DNA of 48,485 nt, taken from Bacteroidales bacterium. GTDB taxonomy: Bacteria > Bacteroidota > Bacteroidia > Bacteroidales > UBA1715. A program made the translations under genes and the position numbers. How positions within the stretch are numbered: position 1 is the first letter of the stretch; each line of letters starts with the position of its first letter. Positions 32,144 through 41,226 of this stretch are shown here, one piece after another. Location of the stretch: the NCBI GenBank assembly GCA_031286165.1, contig JAITUU010000031.1:1-48485 (forward strand), written 5' to 3'. The notes below the pieces were generated by a model, which made no database searches, had not been told where the DNA came from, and saw only the letters and a program-made list of their open reading frames with translations.

Positions 32144-33193
32144 ATGTCAAAAACAATATTAATTACCGGCGGAGCCGGATTTATAGGCTCTCACGTGGTG
32201 CGCAGATTTGTAAGCGAATACCCGAATTACACCATTGTCAATTTAGATTTACTTACCTACGCAGGCAATTTGGAAAACTTGAAAGATATAGAACGTGCAC
32301 CGAACTATGTATTTGAACACGGCGACATTGCCGATAGTGAGTTTGTAACCGCGCTTTTTGCAAAATACAATTTCGATGGTGTGATTCACCTTGCTGCCGA
32401 ATCGCACGTAGATAGGTCTATTACCGACCCATTTTCCTTTGTACGCACCAATGTTTTTGGCACCGTAACACTTTTGAATGTGGCAAAAAATGCGTGGAAA
32501 CACGATTTTTCGGGCAAGCGATTTTATCACATTTCCACCGATGAAGTGTATGGTTCGCTGGGCAGCGAAGGATATTTTACCGAAACCACTCCCTATGACC
32601 CGCAAAGCCCCTATTCGGCAGCAAAAGCGAGTTCCGACCACTTTGTACGAGCCTATCACAATACCTACGGAATGCCGGTGGTAGTGAGTAATTGCTCAAA
32701 TAATTACGGACCAAATCATTTCCCCGAAAAACTAATTCCGCTGTGCATAAATAACATAAAAAATAAAAAACCACTGCCGATTTATGGCAAAGGCGACAAT
32801 ATTCGCGATTGGCTTTACGTAATAGACCATGCACGAGCAATTGATACCATTTTTCACAATGCTGCCGATGGCGAAACCTACAACATTGGCGGTAATAATG
32901 AATGGACAAATCTCGATTTGGTGAAATACCTCTGCGCTGTGATGGACAAAAAATTGGGCAGAGCCGAAGGAGAATCGGCACAACTCATAACCTTTGTAAC
33001 CGACCGCGCCGGACACGACAAACGCTATGCCATTGATTCCTCAAAATTGATGCGCAAACTTGGCTGGAAACCTTCGGTAACGTTTGAACAAGGGTTGAAA
33101 AAAACCGTAGATTGGTATTTGGCAAACGAAGAATGGTTGCACAATGTGGTTTCGGGCGAATATGAAAACTATTATAAAACAATGTATAAATAG
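32144..33193 (+). CDS. rfbB: dTDP-glucose 4,6-dehydratase
   Basis: The second step of dTDP-rhamnose and other deoxysugar pathways. Seen: LITGGAGFIGSHVV (6-19), HLAAESHVDRSI, the catalytic STDEVYGSLG (Thr-Asp-Glu), YSAAKASSDHFVRAY, SNNYGPNHFPEKLIP and DNIRDWLYVIDHARAI. 349 aa, normal. rfbA, rfbC and rfbD are not nearby, so the pathway is scattered. Confidence 0.95.
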   Translation: MSKTILITGGAGFIGSHVVRRFVSEYPNYTIVNLDLLTYAGNLENLKDIERAPNYVFEHGDIADSEFVTALFAKYNFDGVIHLAAESHVDRSITDPFSFVRTNVFGTVTLLNVAKNAWKHDFSGKRFYHISTDEVYGSLGSEGYFTETTPYDPQSPYSAAKASSDHFVRAYHNTYGMPVVVSNCSNNYGPNHFPEKLIPLCINNIKNKKPLPIYGKGDNIRDWLYVIDHARAIDTIFHNAADGETYNIGGNNEWTNLDLVKYLCAVMDKKLGRAEGESAQLITFVTDRAGHDKRYAIDSSKLMRKLGWKPSVTFEQGLKKTVDWYLANEEWLHNVVSGEYENYYKTMYK

Positions 33194-33234
33194 TAATTAG
33201 GAAATAGGAATTAGGAAATAGGGGGGTTAGGAAC

Positions 33235-34110
33235 ATGAATAAAAATCTTTTGTATGTGTGTGGTGTTGCTTTGGCAATACTATATGCTTGCGGCAATAAA
33301 AAAACCGAGTATCAAAAAAGCGATGCCGGATTTGAATATCTCTATCGTGTAGAATCCAATTCCGGAAAATTTCCACACGATAGCACCATGCTTTTTTTGC
33401 AAATTCGCTTGTTCAACGACCGCGATTCGGTGCTCTTCGATTCGCGTGATGTGGCTCCGCAGTTCAAAGATTTTTTTGCAGAACCTATTCCTACCGACCA
33501 ACCGCTACACCGCGCCTACGCCATGATGCAGGAAGGCGATAGTATGAGTTTTTTATTCAATGCTCGTGATTATTATCGGCAAATCAATCCGCACACCACC
33601 TTTGTAGATAGTTTTGCAGAACACGAAAAATTGCGTTTTGAAATAAAATTAGAGAAAATTTTCACCGAAGAAGAAATTTTGACTTCGATGGCAAAACAAC
33701 TTGCCGATAAAAAATTAGAAGAAGAATTTTTGGTAGCAGATTACATTGAACACAATTATCCTGCCGCAAAACCAAGTGTTTCGGGTTTATATTTCATTCA
33801 AGAACGTGCCGGGAGCGGTGCTTCGCCCACCGCGAAAAATACCGTAGTGTTGCACTACAAAGTTACCTATATCAATGGCGAACCGCTGTATTCTACCTAC
33901 ACAAAAAACGACCCGTTGGTGTTTCAAGTGAGCGACCCGAATGTATTTCCTTGTTTGGCAGAAGCCGTGCAACGCATGAAACAAGGCAGTCGGGCAATTA
34001 TTGTGGCACCCTCGAAAATCGCTGCCGGAGAAAAAGGAAATTCACAACAACGCATTGCGCCTTACACGCCGCTGATATTCGATATGGAATTGGTGAATAT
34101 TCTCAAATAA
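33235..34110 (+). CDS. FKBP-type peptidyl-prolyl isomerase lipoprotein
   Basis: 291 aa. Lipoprotein signal with lipobox ILYAC (cysteine about 19). Two FKBP-like regions: a degenerate N-terminal one (YAMMQEGDSMSFLFNARDYY, about 98-117) and a C-terminal one (VVLHYKVTYINGEPLYST ... AVQRMKQGSRAIIVAPSKIAAGEKG ... LIFDMELVNI). Likely a periplasm-facing folding factor on the outer membrane, comparable to GldI-type FKBPs of Bacteroidota. Stop codons of this gene and murB abut (convergent). Confidence 0.88.
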   Translation: MNKNLLYVCGVALAILYACGNKKTEYQKSDAGFEYLYRVESNSGKFPHDSTMLFLQIRLFNDRDSVLFDSRDVAPQFKDFFAEPIPTDQPLHRAYAMMQEGDSMSFLFNARDYYRQINPHTTFVDSFAEHEKLRFEIKLEKIFTEEEILTSMAKQLADKKLEEEFLVADYIEHNYPAAKPSVSGLYFIQERAGSGASPTAKNTVVLHYKVTYINGEPLYSTYTKNDPLVFQVSDPNVFPCLAEAVQRMKQGSRAIIVAPSKIAAGEKGNSQQRIAPYTPLIFDMELVNILK

Positions 34111-35118
34111 CTACACGTACAATACTTCGGGTGTAATTTTCACACCATACTGTTGAAATACTCTGTATTCAATTTCCTGCGCCAGCGCAATAATATCATC
34201 GCTTGTAGCAGTGCCGGTGTTTATCAACACAAGTGCTTGCCGCGTGTGCACCTGCGCAGCACCCACGCAAAACCCTTTCAATCCGGCATTTTCAATCAAC
34301 CAGCCTGCGGCAATTTTTACTTGTCCGTTTTCAGCAGGGTAATACACCACATTGGGAAATTTTTGTTGCAACTGCGTAAATTCTTCCTGCGAAATAATCG
34401 GATTTTTAAAGAAACTCCCTGCATTTCCCGTAATTTCGGGATTGGGTAATTTTTCATTGCGAATATCGCAAATTATGCGGCGCAGCGTTTGCAAATTCTG
34501 TTCTTCACTGCGTTCAAATCGCGCCTTCAAATCACCATAATTGAGCAGCAATTCGCCCTGTTTGCGCAAGCGAAAATCCACCGAAGTAATGCAAAAATTG
34601 CGGGCACATTCGGTTTTAAACACACTATGGCGGTAATCAAAGGCACATTCTTCTGCCGAAAAAATTCGTTCTTCAAGCGTAAACACATTCACCGCACGCA
34701 CCGCCACAATACTTTGCGCCGCCTCCATGCCGTAAGCACCTATATTTTGCACCGCCGAAGCACCCACCGTACCGGGAATGAGCGATAAATTCTCTATTCC
34801 ATATAAATTGTGCTCCACCGCCCACGCCACAAAATCGTCCCACACTTCGCCGGAAGCCACGCGCAGCAGCACATCACTACTCGTTTCGCGCACAATTTCA
34901 ATTCCCTTACTGCGGCTGTGAATAATCGTTCCCGCAAAATTTTTGGTAAATAACACATTACTGCCACCTCCCAACACAAAAAATGGCAGGTCTTTTTGAA
35001 AATCGTTTCGCAAAAAATCGTACAATTCAGCATTGTTTTCGTAATCGAAAAAATAACGCGCACTACAATCTATGCCAAATGTGTTGTGTTTTTTGAGCGA
35101 ATAATTTTCGTAAATCAT
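34111..35118 (-). CDS. murB: UDP-N-acetylenolpyruvoylglucosamine reductase
   Basis: FAD/NADPH enzyme that makes UDP-MurNAc for peptidoglycan. Seen: NTFGIDCSARYFF, FAD-binding VLGGGSNVLFT, GTVGASAVQNIGAYG, the conserved YRHSVFK, and catalytic GNAGSFFKNP (serine), with a C-terminal glutamate region (AQEIEYRVFQQYGV). Type I MurB, 335 aa from ATG 35118; the frame continues to 35139, but the promoter's predicted start (about 35131) lies inside that stretch and MIYENYSLKKHNTFG fits the family. Confidence 0.96.
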   Translation of the reverse strand: MIYENYSLKKHNTFGIDCSARYFFDYENNAELYDFLRNDFQKDLPFFVLGGGSNVLFTKNFAGTIIHSRSKGIEIVRETSSDVLLRVASGEVWDDFVAWAVEHNLYGIENLSLIPGTVGASAVQNIGAYGMEAAQSIVAVRAVNVFTLEERIFSAEECAFDYRHSVFKTECARNFCITSVDFRLRKQGELLLNYGDLKARFERSEEQNLQTLRRIICDIRNEKLPNPEITGNAGSFFKNPIISQEEFTQLQQKFPNVVYYPAENGQVKIAAGWLIENAGLKGFCVGAAQVHTRQALVLINTGTATSDDIIALAQEIEYRVFQQYGVKITPEVLYV

Positions 35119-35133
35119 TTTCTTTACGTTTTT

Positions 35134-35164
35134 TTGCAAAACTATACTTTTAATCCGTAATTTG
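35134..35164 (+). promoter_or_regulatory. Candidate bioG promoter
   Basis: TTG 35134-35136, 20 nt, GTAATTTG 35157-35164 (7 of 8). It faces the murB promoter; the two overlap almost completely. Confidence 0.4.
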
Positions 35165-35167
35165 CAA
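35137..35167 (-). promoter_or_regulatory. murB promoter
   Basis: On the minus strand TTG (complement of 35165-35167), 20 nt, TAGTTTTG (complement of 35137-35144), an exact match to the Bacteroidota consensus. Confidence 0.55.
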
Positions 35168-35179
35168 TTTTATTCGCTC

Positions 35180-35857
35180 ATGATTATTCATAAACTCCCT
35201 TCGCCCTCAAAAACCGAACGATGTATTCTTTTTTTCAATGGTTGGGGCATGGATTGCAACGCCGTAAATCACTTACAACACTCTGATTATGATGTATATA
35301 TGTTTTACGATTATCAAAATTTTGAAGAAGATTTCAAAAATTTTTCACCTAATTTTTCTTCCTACAAAGAAATTTCAGTAATAGCATGGTCGCTCGGCGT
35401 GTGGGTAGCGCAAAAAATACTCGCGCCCTTTCGCCACACCTTCACAAAAACCATTGCAATCAACGGCACTCCGCAACCGATACACAACGAATATGGCATA
35501 GCAGAAGCAGTATTTGCCAATACACTCGCGAAGTGGAACGAAGTTTCACGCAAAAAATTCAATGCGCGTATGTGCGGCGGAAATTCGCAATTAACCGAAT
35601 GCCAACAGTACATGAGTGCCCGCAACTGCGAAAATCAACTCGAAGAATTGCACTATTTATACAACAATATCACTTCGCACCCCTGCAATAGCACCAATTT
35701 TTATTCCGTAGCACTCATCGGCGAAAACGATTTGATTTTCACTGCAAAAAATCAAGAAAACTATTGGCAGAATGTCGCAAAATTCCAAACCCTACCACTC
35801 CCCCATTTTCCCTTTGCTGCCTTCAATTCGTGGAACGAAATTCTTGATATTCTATGA
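35180..35857 (+). CDS. bioG: Pimeloyl-ACP methyl ester esterase BioG
   Basis: 225-aa alpha/beta hydrolase of the BioG (DUF452) type. It removes the methyl group from pimeloyl-ACP methyl ester in biotin synthesis, ending the BioC-started chain. Seen: LFFNGWGMD (18-25), nucleophile AWSLG (serine 71), GENDLIF aspartate and PLPHFPF histidine near the end, completing the triad. Start at ATG 35180; the TTG at 35162 would extend into the promoter. It overlaps bioC by 4 nt. Confidence 0.88.
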   Translation: MIIHKLPSPSKTERCILFFNGWGMDCNAVNHLQHSDYDVYMFYDYQNFEEDFKNFSPNFSSYKEISVIAWSLGVWVAQKILAPFRHTFTKTIAINGTPQPIHNEYGIAEAVFANTLAKWNEVSRKKFNARMCGGNSQLTECQQYMSARNCENQLEELHYLYNNITSHPCNSTNFYSVALIGENDLIFTAKNQENYWQNVAKFQTLPLPHFPFAAFNSWNEILDIL

Positions 35858-36615
35858 CTTTTGCACACAAGAAACACATTACTCGGCGATTTGGAAAATC
35901 CATAGAATCATACAAAACACAGGCTACGGTGCAGCGCGAAATGTGTACTTTGCTGGTACAAATACTTTTGCAAATTTCCGCGAAACCTTCACAGGTGCTC
36001 GAAATTGGCTGCGGCACAGGATTTTTAACCAAAGAATTTTTGAAAACATTTTGCGTACAATCCTATACGGCAAACGATATTACACCGGCTATGACGCAAG
36101 AAATTGAACATATAGCACAGAAAACCGCACAACACATAGAATTTCTTGCCGGCGATGCCGAAAACATCTCCTTTTTACGCTGTTTCGACACCATTATTTC
36201 GGCATCTACCCTGCAATGGTTTCACAATCTTCCGCAGTTTTTCAAAAACATACAGCACTACCTGCTCCCGCAGGGAATACTTGCCTTCACTACCTTTGGC
36301 ACAGAAAATTTCAAAGAAATTACCACACTCACCGAACAAAGTTTGTACTACTACTCCGCCGAAGAATTGCGCGAACTCCTCGCACCCGATTTTCACATTC
36401 TCCACTGCGAAACCTACTGCAAAACACTGTATTTTTCGCAGGCAATAGAAGTATTACAACACATTCGGCAAACAGGCGTAAATACTCTTTCCTCCGAATT
36501 GTGGACAAAATCGCGCTTGCAACAATTCTGCGCAAATTACCAAAGTATGTTCTCCTCCGAAAAAGGATTATCCCTCACCTACAATCCCATTTGTATTATA
36601 GCACAACGAACCTAA
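35854..36615 (+). CDS. bioC: Malonyl-ACP O-methyltransferase BioC
   Basis: SAM-dependent enzyme that methylates malonyl-ACP to open pimelate synthesis. Seen: RRFGKSIESYKTQATVQREM, SAM motif VLEIGCGTGFLT (48-59), FLAGDAENISF, and STLQWFHNLPQFF as in BioC. 253 aa. ATGA overlap with bioG indicates translational coupling. Confidence 0.92.
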   Translation: MTFAHKKHITRRFGKSIESYKTQATVQREMCTLLVQILLQISAKPSQVLEIGCGTGFLTKEFLKTFCVQSYTANDITPAMTQEIEHIAQKTAQHIEFLAGDAENISFLRCFDTIISASTLQWFHNLPQFFKNIQHYLLPQGILAFTTFGTENFKEITTLTEQSLYYYSAEELRELLAPDFHILHCETYCKTLYFSQAIEVLQHIRQTGVNTLSSELWTKSRLQQFCANYQSMFSSEKGLSLTYNPICIIAQRT

Positions 36616-36643
36616 TTTTCAGTTATTTCATTATTCAGTTATT
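36616..36643 (+). repeat. Copy 2 of the 28-nt leader element
   Basis: TTTTCAGTTATTTCATTATT... ending 7 nt before bioD. Compare 14692-14719 and 45838-45864. Confidence 0.7.
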
Positions 36644-36650
36644 TTCAAAT

Positions 36651-37313
36651 ATGGCACAAGCATTTTTCATCAGCGGCATAGATACCGATTGCGGTAAAAC
36701 CTTCATTACCGCACACATAGCGCGAAATTTACACAACAGCGGCGTTCGTGTTATCACGCAAAAATTAGTACAAACCGGCTGCACCGAAATTTCGGAAGAT
36801 ATAATAGAACACCGAAGAATTATGCAAATCCCATTACAAGACGTTGATACAAAAGGAATTACTTGTCCTTATAATTTTGCATTTCCTGCATCACCACATT
36901 TTTCGGCAGCATTGGAGCATCGCGAAATTGATACAAATCGTATCACAAAATCCACCGAAATACTATTGCAACAGTATGACATTGTGCTCATAGAAACTGC
37001 CGGCGGATTGTACGTTCCTCTCAGCGAAACACTTTTTTGCTGCAATTACATGGCTGCACACAAGCATCCGCTTATGTTTGTAACAACATCAAAACTTGGC
37101 AGTATCAATCACAGTATCAGTAGTTTAAAGAATATCAAAGACTTACACATTCCTCTCTATGCCGTAGTTTACAATCGTTTACCCAATTCCGATGCTGCAA
37201 TCGCTCAGAATACCGAAGCATTTTTGCGAAAGTATGTGCAACGCGAATTTCCCGATACAATATTTATTACAAGTGAAAAAATTCTTGACGGGCACAGCGT
37301 TATTCAGCACTAA
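36651..37313 (+). CDS. bioD: Dethiobiotin synthetase
   Basis: Closes the ureido ring of dethiobiotin with ATP and CO2. Seen: P-loop SGIDTDCGKTFIT (8-20), KLVQTGC, and ETAGGLYVPLSE. 220 aa from ATG 36651. The open frame runs back to 36216 inside bioC in another frame; that part is a shadow. The P-loop has DCGK where VGK is common; the Lys-Thr pair is kept. bioA, bioB and bioF are not in the window. Confidence 0.92.
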   Translation: MAQAFFISGIDTDCGKTFITAHIARNLHNSGVRVITQKLVQTGCTEISEDIIEHRRIMQIPLQDVDTKGITCPYNFAFPASPHFSAALEHREIDTNRITKSTEILLQQYDIVLIETAGGLYVPLSETLFCCNYMAAHKHPLMFVTTSKLGSINHSISSLKNIKDLHIPLYAVVYNRLPNSDAAIAQNTEAFLRKYVQREFPDTIFITSEKILDGHSVIQH

Positions 37314-38176
37314 TTTGCCGTAATATAATAGCGTAACACGGCAAATTTTTCAGGTTCTATAATATTATGTTCCAGCAATTCCGAAGGGTTGTGGATTGCT
37401 CCCACTATTCGTTTGTAATCAAAAATCCGCTTTGCCACGTAGTATGATGACTGCGGTAAATTTTGAATTTCTTTGAAGCTACAGGTATTCAAATCCACTC
37501 GCCGAATATGCAAAGTATCTATATAACAATAGGTTGCAACATTTGCACAGGCAGCAGAATCGAAACTATACAACAAAGCAAGTTGCGCCATAGAATAAAA
37601 TCCGCCCCATTTTTTACGGGCATCTACAATTTTTTGCGCACGAAATGCTCCTATCAAAGGAATTTTCACAAGCGCAGCACTATCTATTGTGTTCAAATCC
37701 TGTTTTACAATCGCTTTCTTTTCATACTGCGGACGTGCATTTTTCGATTTTTCGTAAGAAGAATATGAAGTATTCTGCGCATTAGTTTTGGCAGTATTCG
37801 ATTTCGCCGATTTTTCAGGTAGGTCTATGTATTCGCGCAACTGCGCATAATCGGCGGCACTCACGGTATAGAGTTTGGCAATATCTTCGCGATAGCGAAA
37901 AGTACCGCCTGCCTTGCGGTATTTTATGAGAGTAAACGCCTGTTGTTTGGAAAATCCCGCGTGCAGCAATTCATCGAGCGAAGCAGTGTTTGGGTTCACT
38001 GCATAGCGTTCCGTTGGTATAGATTTGTGTGCAGAGTCTTCGTGTACAATCGCAGCGGTATCAACAATAATTTCAGTAGAAATTTGGGCAGTTTTGGGTT
38101 CATATAAACGAAAAAACACTACCACGCAGAGCAAAATAATCACGGCAATTATATTGTGCATCATTCGTTTTGACAT
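37310..38176 (-). CDS. ComEA-like helix-hairpin-helix protein with N-terminal membrane anchor
   Basis: 288 aa. N-terminal TM (IIAVIILLCVVVFF, about 9-22), then three HhH-type units: NPNTASLDELLHAGFSKQQAFTLI (about 62-85), DLNTIDSAALVKIPLIGAFRAQKIVDAR and DLNTCSFKEIQNLPQSSYYVAKRI. Such HhH units bind DNA backbone non-specifically. Located in the periplasm if the TM is N-in. Could take part in DNA uptake, but no com genes are nearby. The stop overlaps that of bioD by convergent transcription. Confidence 0.85.
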   Translation of the reverse strand: MSKRMMHNIIAVIILLCVVVFFRLYEPKTAQISTEIIVDTAAIVHEDSAHKSIPTERYAVNPNTASLDELLHAGFSKQQAFTLIKYRKAGGTFRYREDIAKLYTVSAADYAQLREYIDLPEKSAKSNTAKTNAQNTSYSSYEKSKNARPQYEKKAIVKQDLNTIDSAALVKIPLIGAFRAQKIVDARKKWGGFYSMAQLALLYSFDSAACANVATYCYIDTLHIRRVDLNTCSFKEIQNLPQSSYYVAKRIFDYKRIVGAIHNPSELLEHNIIEPEKFAVLRYYITAN

Positions 38177-38213
38177 AGCGCAAAAGGTTGAATGTGCAAT
38201 ATACGTGGCTCTG

Positions 38214-38957
38214 TTATTGCACAGGTGTTTGATTTTTCTTCGGCTTTTTCACAAAAGCATTGTAGAGTAAATATAGTACAAAAAGAATTGCCCCAGCAAG
38301 CAGCACGTATGAGAGTAATTTGCTGTTTTGCTGAATTATATCAGCATTTCCGTGAGCAATGTAACCAATGAGTGCCAAAATAATATTCCATGCAGTGGCA
38401 CCAATAAAGGTAAAAAGCACGAAATTTCCGAAGTGCATGCGCGCAAAACCAGCCGGCACCGAAATCAGTTGGCGCACGCCCGGTATCAAGCGGCAAATCA
38501 AGGTTGCCATATTGCCGTGTTTCACAAATAATTGTTCCGCTTTTTCAACTTGCTCTTTTTTGAGCAGGCACATTCGCGCAAAGCGCGTTTCCACAAAGCG
38601 GTAAATAAGCGGTCGCCCCAGCCACAGTGCCAAAACGTAATTGATAATAGCCCCCAAAAGCGCACCAATACTTGCAAAAAGCACTACTAAAAAAATATTC
38701 AAATCACTGCCGGGTTTGCTTGCTTTGTACGCCGCAGGCGGCACCACCACTTCCGATGGGAAGGGAATAAAGGAACTTTCTATGGTCATGAGCAGAGCCA
38801 CCGTGCCATAATTGATATTATCCAAATACCACGAGGCTATGCGCTCCGTAGTGGACAAGTGCACCACACTATCGCGAGCAACTTGTGCGCTCGCAAGCGA
38901 CTGAAAAGCAAAACTCAAAAAAAGAAATACGGAAAGTACTTTTGCAAACTTCATCAC
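38214..38957 (-). CDS. DedA-family membrane protein
   Basis: 247 aa. Signal-like first segment (ending ASAQ), then SNARE-assoc/DedA domain: ALLMTIESSFIPFPSEVVVPPAAY, LLGAIINYVLALWLGRP, and RLIPGVRQLISVPAGFARM with the conserved arginines. DedA proteins are linked with lipid carrier (undecaprenyl phosphate or phospholipid) translocation. 3 nt after lpxA on the same strand. Confidence 0.9.
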   Translation of the reverse strand: MMKFAKVLSVFLFLSFAFQSLASAQVARDSVVHLSTTERIASWYLDNINYGTVALLMTIESSFIPFPSEVVVPPAAYKASKPGSDLNIFLVVLFASIGALLGAIINYVLALWLGRPLIYRFVETRFARMCLLKKEQVEKAEQLFVKHGNMATLICRLIPGVRQLISVPAGFARMHFGNFVLFTFIGATAWNIILALIGYIAHGNADIIQQNSKLLSYVLLAGAILFVLYLLYNAFVKKPKKNQTPVQ

Positions 38958-38960
38958 GCA

Positions 38961-39734
38961 CTATCCTCTGTTGATAATTCCTCTATCGCTCATGAGCACA
39001 AAATCAATAATTTGCTCACGTTCGGGCGACACCGGAAAATCGCGTTTGATAATTTCCAAGGCTTGTGAAATATTCACTCCTTTTTGAAAAAGCACACGAT
39101 AAATATCTTGTATGGTATTGATTTTTTCTTCCGAAAAACCTCTACGGCGCAGTCCTACGGCATTAATTCCCATATAACTGATAGGTTCGCGAGCGGCTTT
39201 TACGAATGGAGGAACATTTTTGCGAATGGCAGTAGTGCCGGCAATGAATGCGTGTGCGCCAATGTGAATAAATTGCCCTGCACCGGCTTGTCCTTCTATA
39301 ATTGCATAATCGCCCACCACGCAATGCCCCGAAAGAGCGGCGTAATTGGCAAAAATACAGTGATTTCCCACTATACAATCGTGGGCTATGTGCACATAGC
39401 CCATAAGCAAACAATCGGAACCTACCACTGTTTTCATTTTGTCGGTAGTGCCTCTATGAATGGTTACGCACTCGCGAATTACCGTGCGGTCGCCAATTTC
39501 GGTAGTGGTATATTCTCCCGAAAATTTAAGGTCTTGCGGCACAGCCGAAATCACCGCTCCGGGAAAAATCTGACAGTTTTTTCCTATGCGGGCACCGTCC
39601 ATAATGGTGGTGCTGGGACCAATCCACGTGCCATCGCCTATTTCCACATCGCCACTGATGTAAGCAAATGGAGAAATGGTAACATTTGCGCCGATTTTAG
39701 CGTCAGGGTGTATAAATGCAACTGTTTGAGACAT
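38961..39734 (-). CDS. lpxA: UDP-N-acetylglucosamine acyltransferase
   Basis: First step of lipid A synthesis. Left-handed beta helix with hexapeptide repeats (IGANVTISPFAYISGDVEIGDG...), GYVHIAHDCIVGNH with the catalytic histidine, and the C-terminal helical region. 257 aa. Follows lpxC-fabZ by 25 nt, the Bacteroidota order; lpxD is not seen in the window. Confidence 0.96.
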   Translation of the reverse strand: MSQTVAFIHPDAKIGANVTISPFAYISGDVEIGDGTWIGPSTTIMDGARIGKNCQIFPGAVISAVPQDLKFSGEYTTTEIGDRTVIRECVTIHRGTTDKMKTVVGSDCLLMGYVHIAHDCIVGNHCIFANYAALSGHCVVGDYAIIEGQAGAGQFIHIGAHAFIAGTTAIRKNVPPFVKAAREPISYMGINAVGLRRRGFSEEKINTIQDIYRVLFQKGVNISQALEIIKRDFPVSPEREQIIDFVLMSDRGIINRG

Positions 39735-39759
39735 AAATATATGCGAATAAATTTTGTTT

Positions 39760-41148
39760 TTACTTATTTTTAACTATTTGAGCCATCAATTCTGCTTCGG
39801 TTGCCAATTGGTCGCCCACAAAAGCAAGACAACTCATGTGTACAATACCACGGCGAATAGGACTGATTAATTTTAATTTAAACACCAGCACATCGCCCGG
39901 CACCACTTTCCGGCGGAATTTAATTTTATCCATCGACACAAAATACGTGCTCCATCGTTCGGGTTCTTCCACACTGCTCAGTGCCAGCACTCCACCGCAT
40001 TGCGCCATTGCTTCCAAATGCAACACTCCCGGCATTACCGGTTCTTCGGGAAAATGTCCTTGAAAAAACGGTTCGTTATTGGTAACATTTTTTATACCCA
40101 CTATTTCTGTATCGGTTATACTCATTACTTTATCTACCAATTGGAATGGATAGCGGTGCGGCAATATTTTTTTGATTTGATTAATATCGTACACCGGCGT
40201 AGCGTTTATATCTATGCGCGGTGCTTGTGGACCTCTATGACTTTTTATTTGTTTGCGTATCAATTTTGCAAATTCCGTATTTGCTTTATGACCCGGAATA
40301 GTTGCTATAATATGCCCTTTTATAGGCATTCCTACCAACATCAAATCACCGATTACATCGAGTAATTTGTGGCGGGCAGGTTCGTTATCAAAATACAAAT
40401 CGGGATTGCTTACATAGCCTTGTTTTGCAACCAAACCTTTTTTATTGAGCAAATTCGCAATCGTATCTACGTCCGACTGACTGATTTCAGAATCCACAAT
40501 TACTATGGCATTTTCCAAATCGCCGCCTTTTATCAAATTTGCCTGCACCAACTGTTCTATTTCTTTAAAGAAACAAAATGTACGACTATCGGCAATTTCT
40601 TCTTCAAATTTACACAAGCAATCGAGCGAAGCATACTGACTGCGCAAAAGCGATGAATCGTAATTGATTTTCACATCAACTTTGAAGGTATCACTCGGAT
40701 AGGCAACTATTTCCACACCGCGCTCCGGTTCGCTATACACAATTTTTTCGCTTACTTCAAAATATTCTCTTTCGGCGTCCAATTCCGTAGTGCCGGCTTG
40801 TTTCAGTGCATCAAAAAACGGACGCGCATTTCCTTTCAAAATCGGAATTTCGGGTCCGTTAATTTCTATCAACGCATTATCAATGTGCAGTGCACACAGT
40901 GCTGCCAATAAATGTTCTATGGTACTCACCGTAGCACCATTTGCACCCAACATAGTGCCGCGAGCGGTATCTACTACATTTTCTGCCAAGGCGGGAATAA
41001 GAGGAGTATTATCTAAATCCACTCGTTTGAATTTTATACCTTCACCTGCGGCAGCCGCTTTCACCACTGCCTTACACTCTACGCCCGTGTGCAATCCTGC
41101 ACCCACAAAAACGACATCTTGCGATACTGTTTTTTGTTTTTCTGCCAT
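39760..41148 (-). CDS. Bifunctional LpxC deacetylase / FabZ dehydratase fusion
   Basis: 462 aa. LpxC part 1-~305: GLHTGV (18-23), EHLLAAL with zinc ligand H79, zinc ligands H260 and D264 in HKLLDVIGD, and H287 in PGHK. FabZ part ~318-462: LPHRYPFQLVDKV, catalytic H365 (QGHFPEEPVMPG) and E379 (HLEAMAQ). It couples the committed step of lipid A synthesis with beta-hydroxyacyl-ACP dehydration; the two enzymes compete for the same acyl-ACP pool. The fusion is standard in Bacteroidota. Confidence 0.96.
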   Translation of the reverse strand: MAEKQKTVSQDVVFVGAGLHTGVECKAVVKAAAAGEGIKFKRVDLDNTPLIPALAENVVDTARGTMLGANGATVSTIEHLLAALCALHIDNALIEINGPEIPILKGNARPFFDALKQAGTTELDAEREYFEVSEKIVYSEPERGVEIVAYPSDTFKVDVKINYDSSLLRSQYASLDCLCKFEEEIADSRTFCFFKEIEQLVQANLIKGGDLENAIVIVDSEISQSDVDTIANLLNKKGLVAKQGYVSNPDLYFDNEPARHKLLDVIGDLMLVGMPIKGHIIATIPGHKANTEFAKLIRKQIKSHRGPQAPRIDINATPVYDINQIKKILPHRYPFQLVDKVMSITDTEIVGIKNVTNNEPFFQGHFPEEPVMPGVLHLEAMAQCGGVLALSSVEEPERWSTYFVSMDKIKFRRKVVPGDVLVFKLKLISPIRRGIVHMSCLAFVGDQLATEAELMAQIVKNK

Positions 41149-41177
41149 ACAATTCTCTTTTTTTTCAATTTACCTTG

Positions 41178-41210
41178 CAAAGATAATAATATGTTTTAAT
41201 TTTACACCAA
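41178..41210 (-). promoter_or_regulatory. Promoter of the lpxC-fabZ/lpxA/dedA operon
   Basis: On the minus strand TATCTTTG (complement of 41178-41185) is an exact -7 box; TTG (complement of 41208-41210) lies 22 nt upstream, slightly far. The leader is about 25 nt. Confidence 0.5.
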
Positions 41211-41226
41211 TGTAACATATTTTTGT

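Noticed and set aside
36216..36650. Extended frame upstream of bioD
   Set aside because: It overlaps bioC in another frame; the P-loop of bioD is near the N-terminus only with the ATG at 36651.
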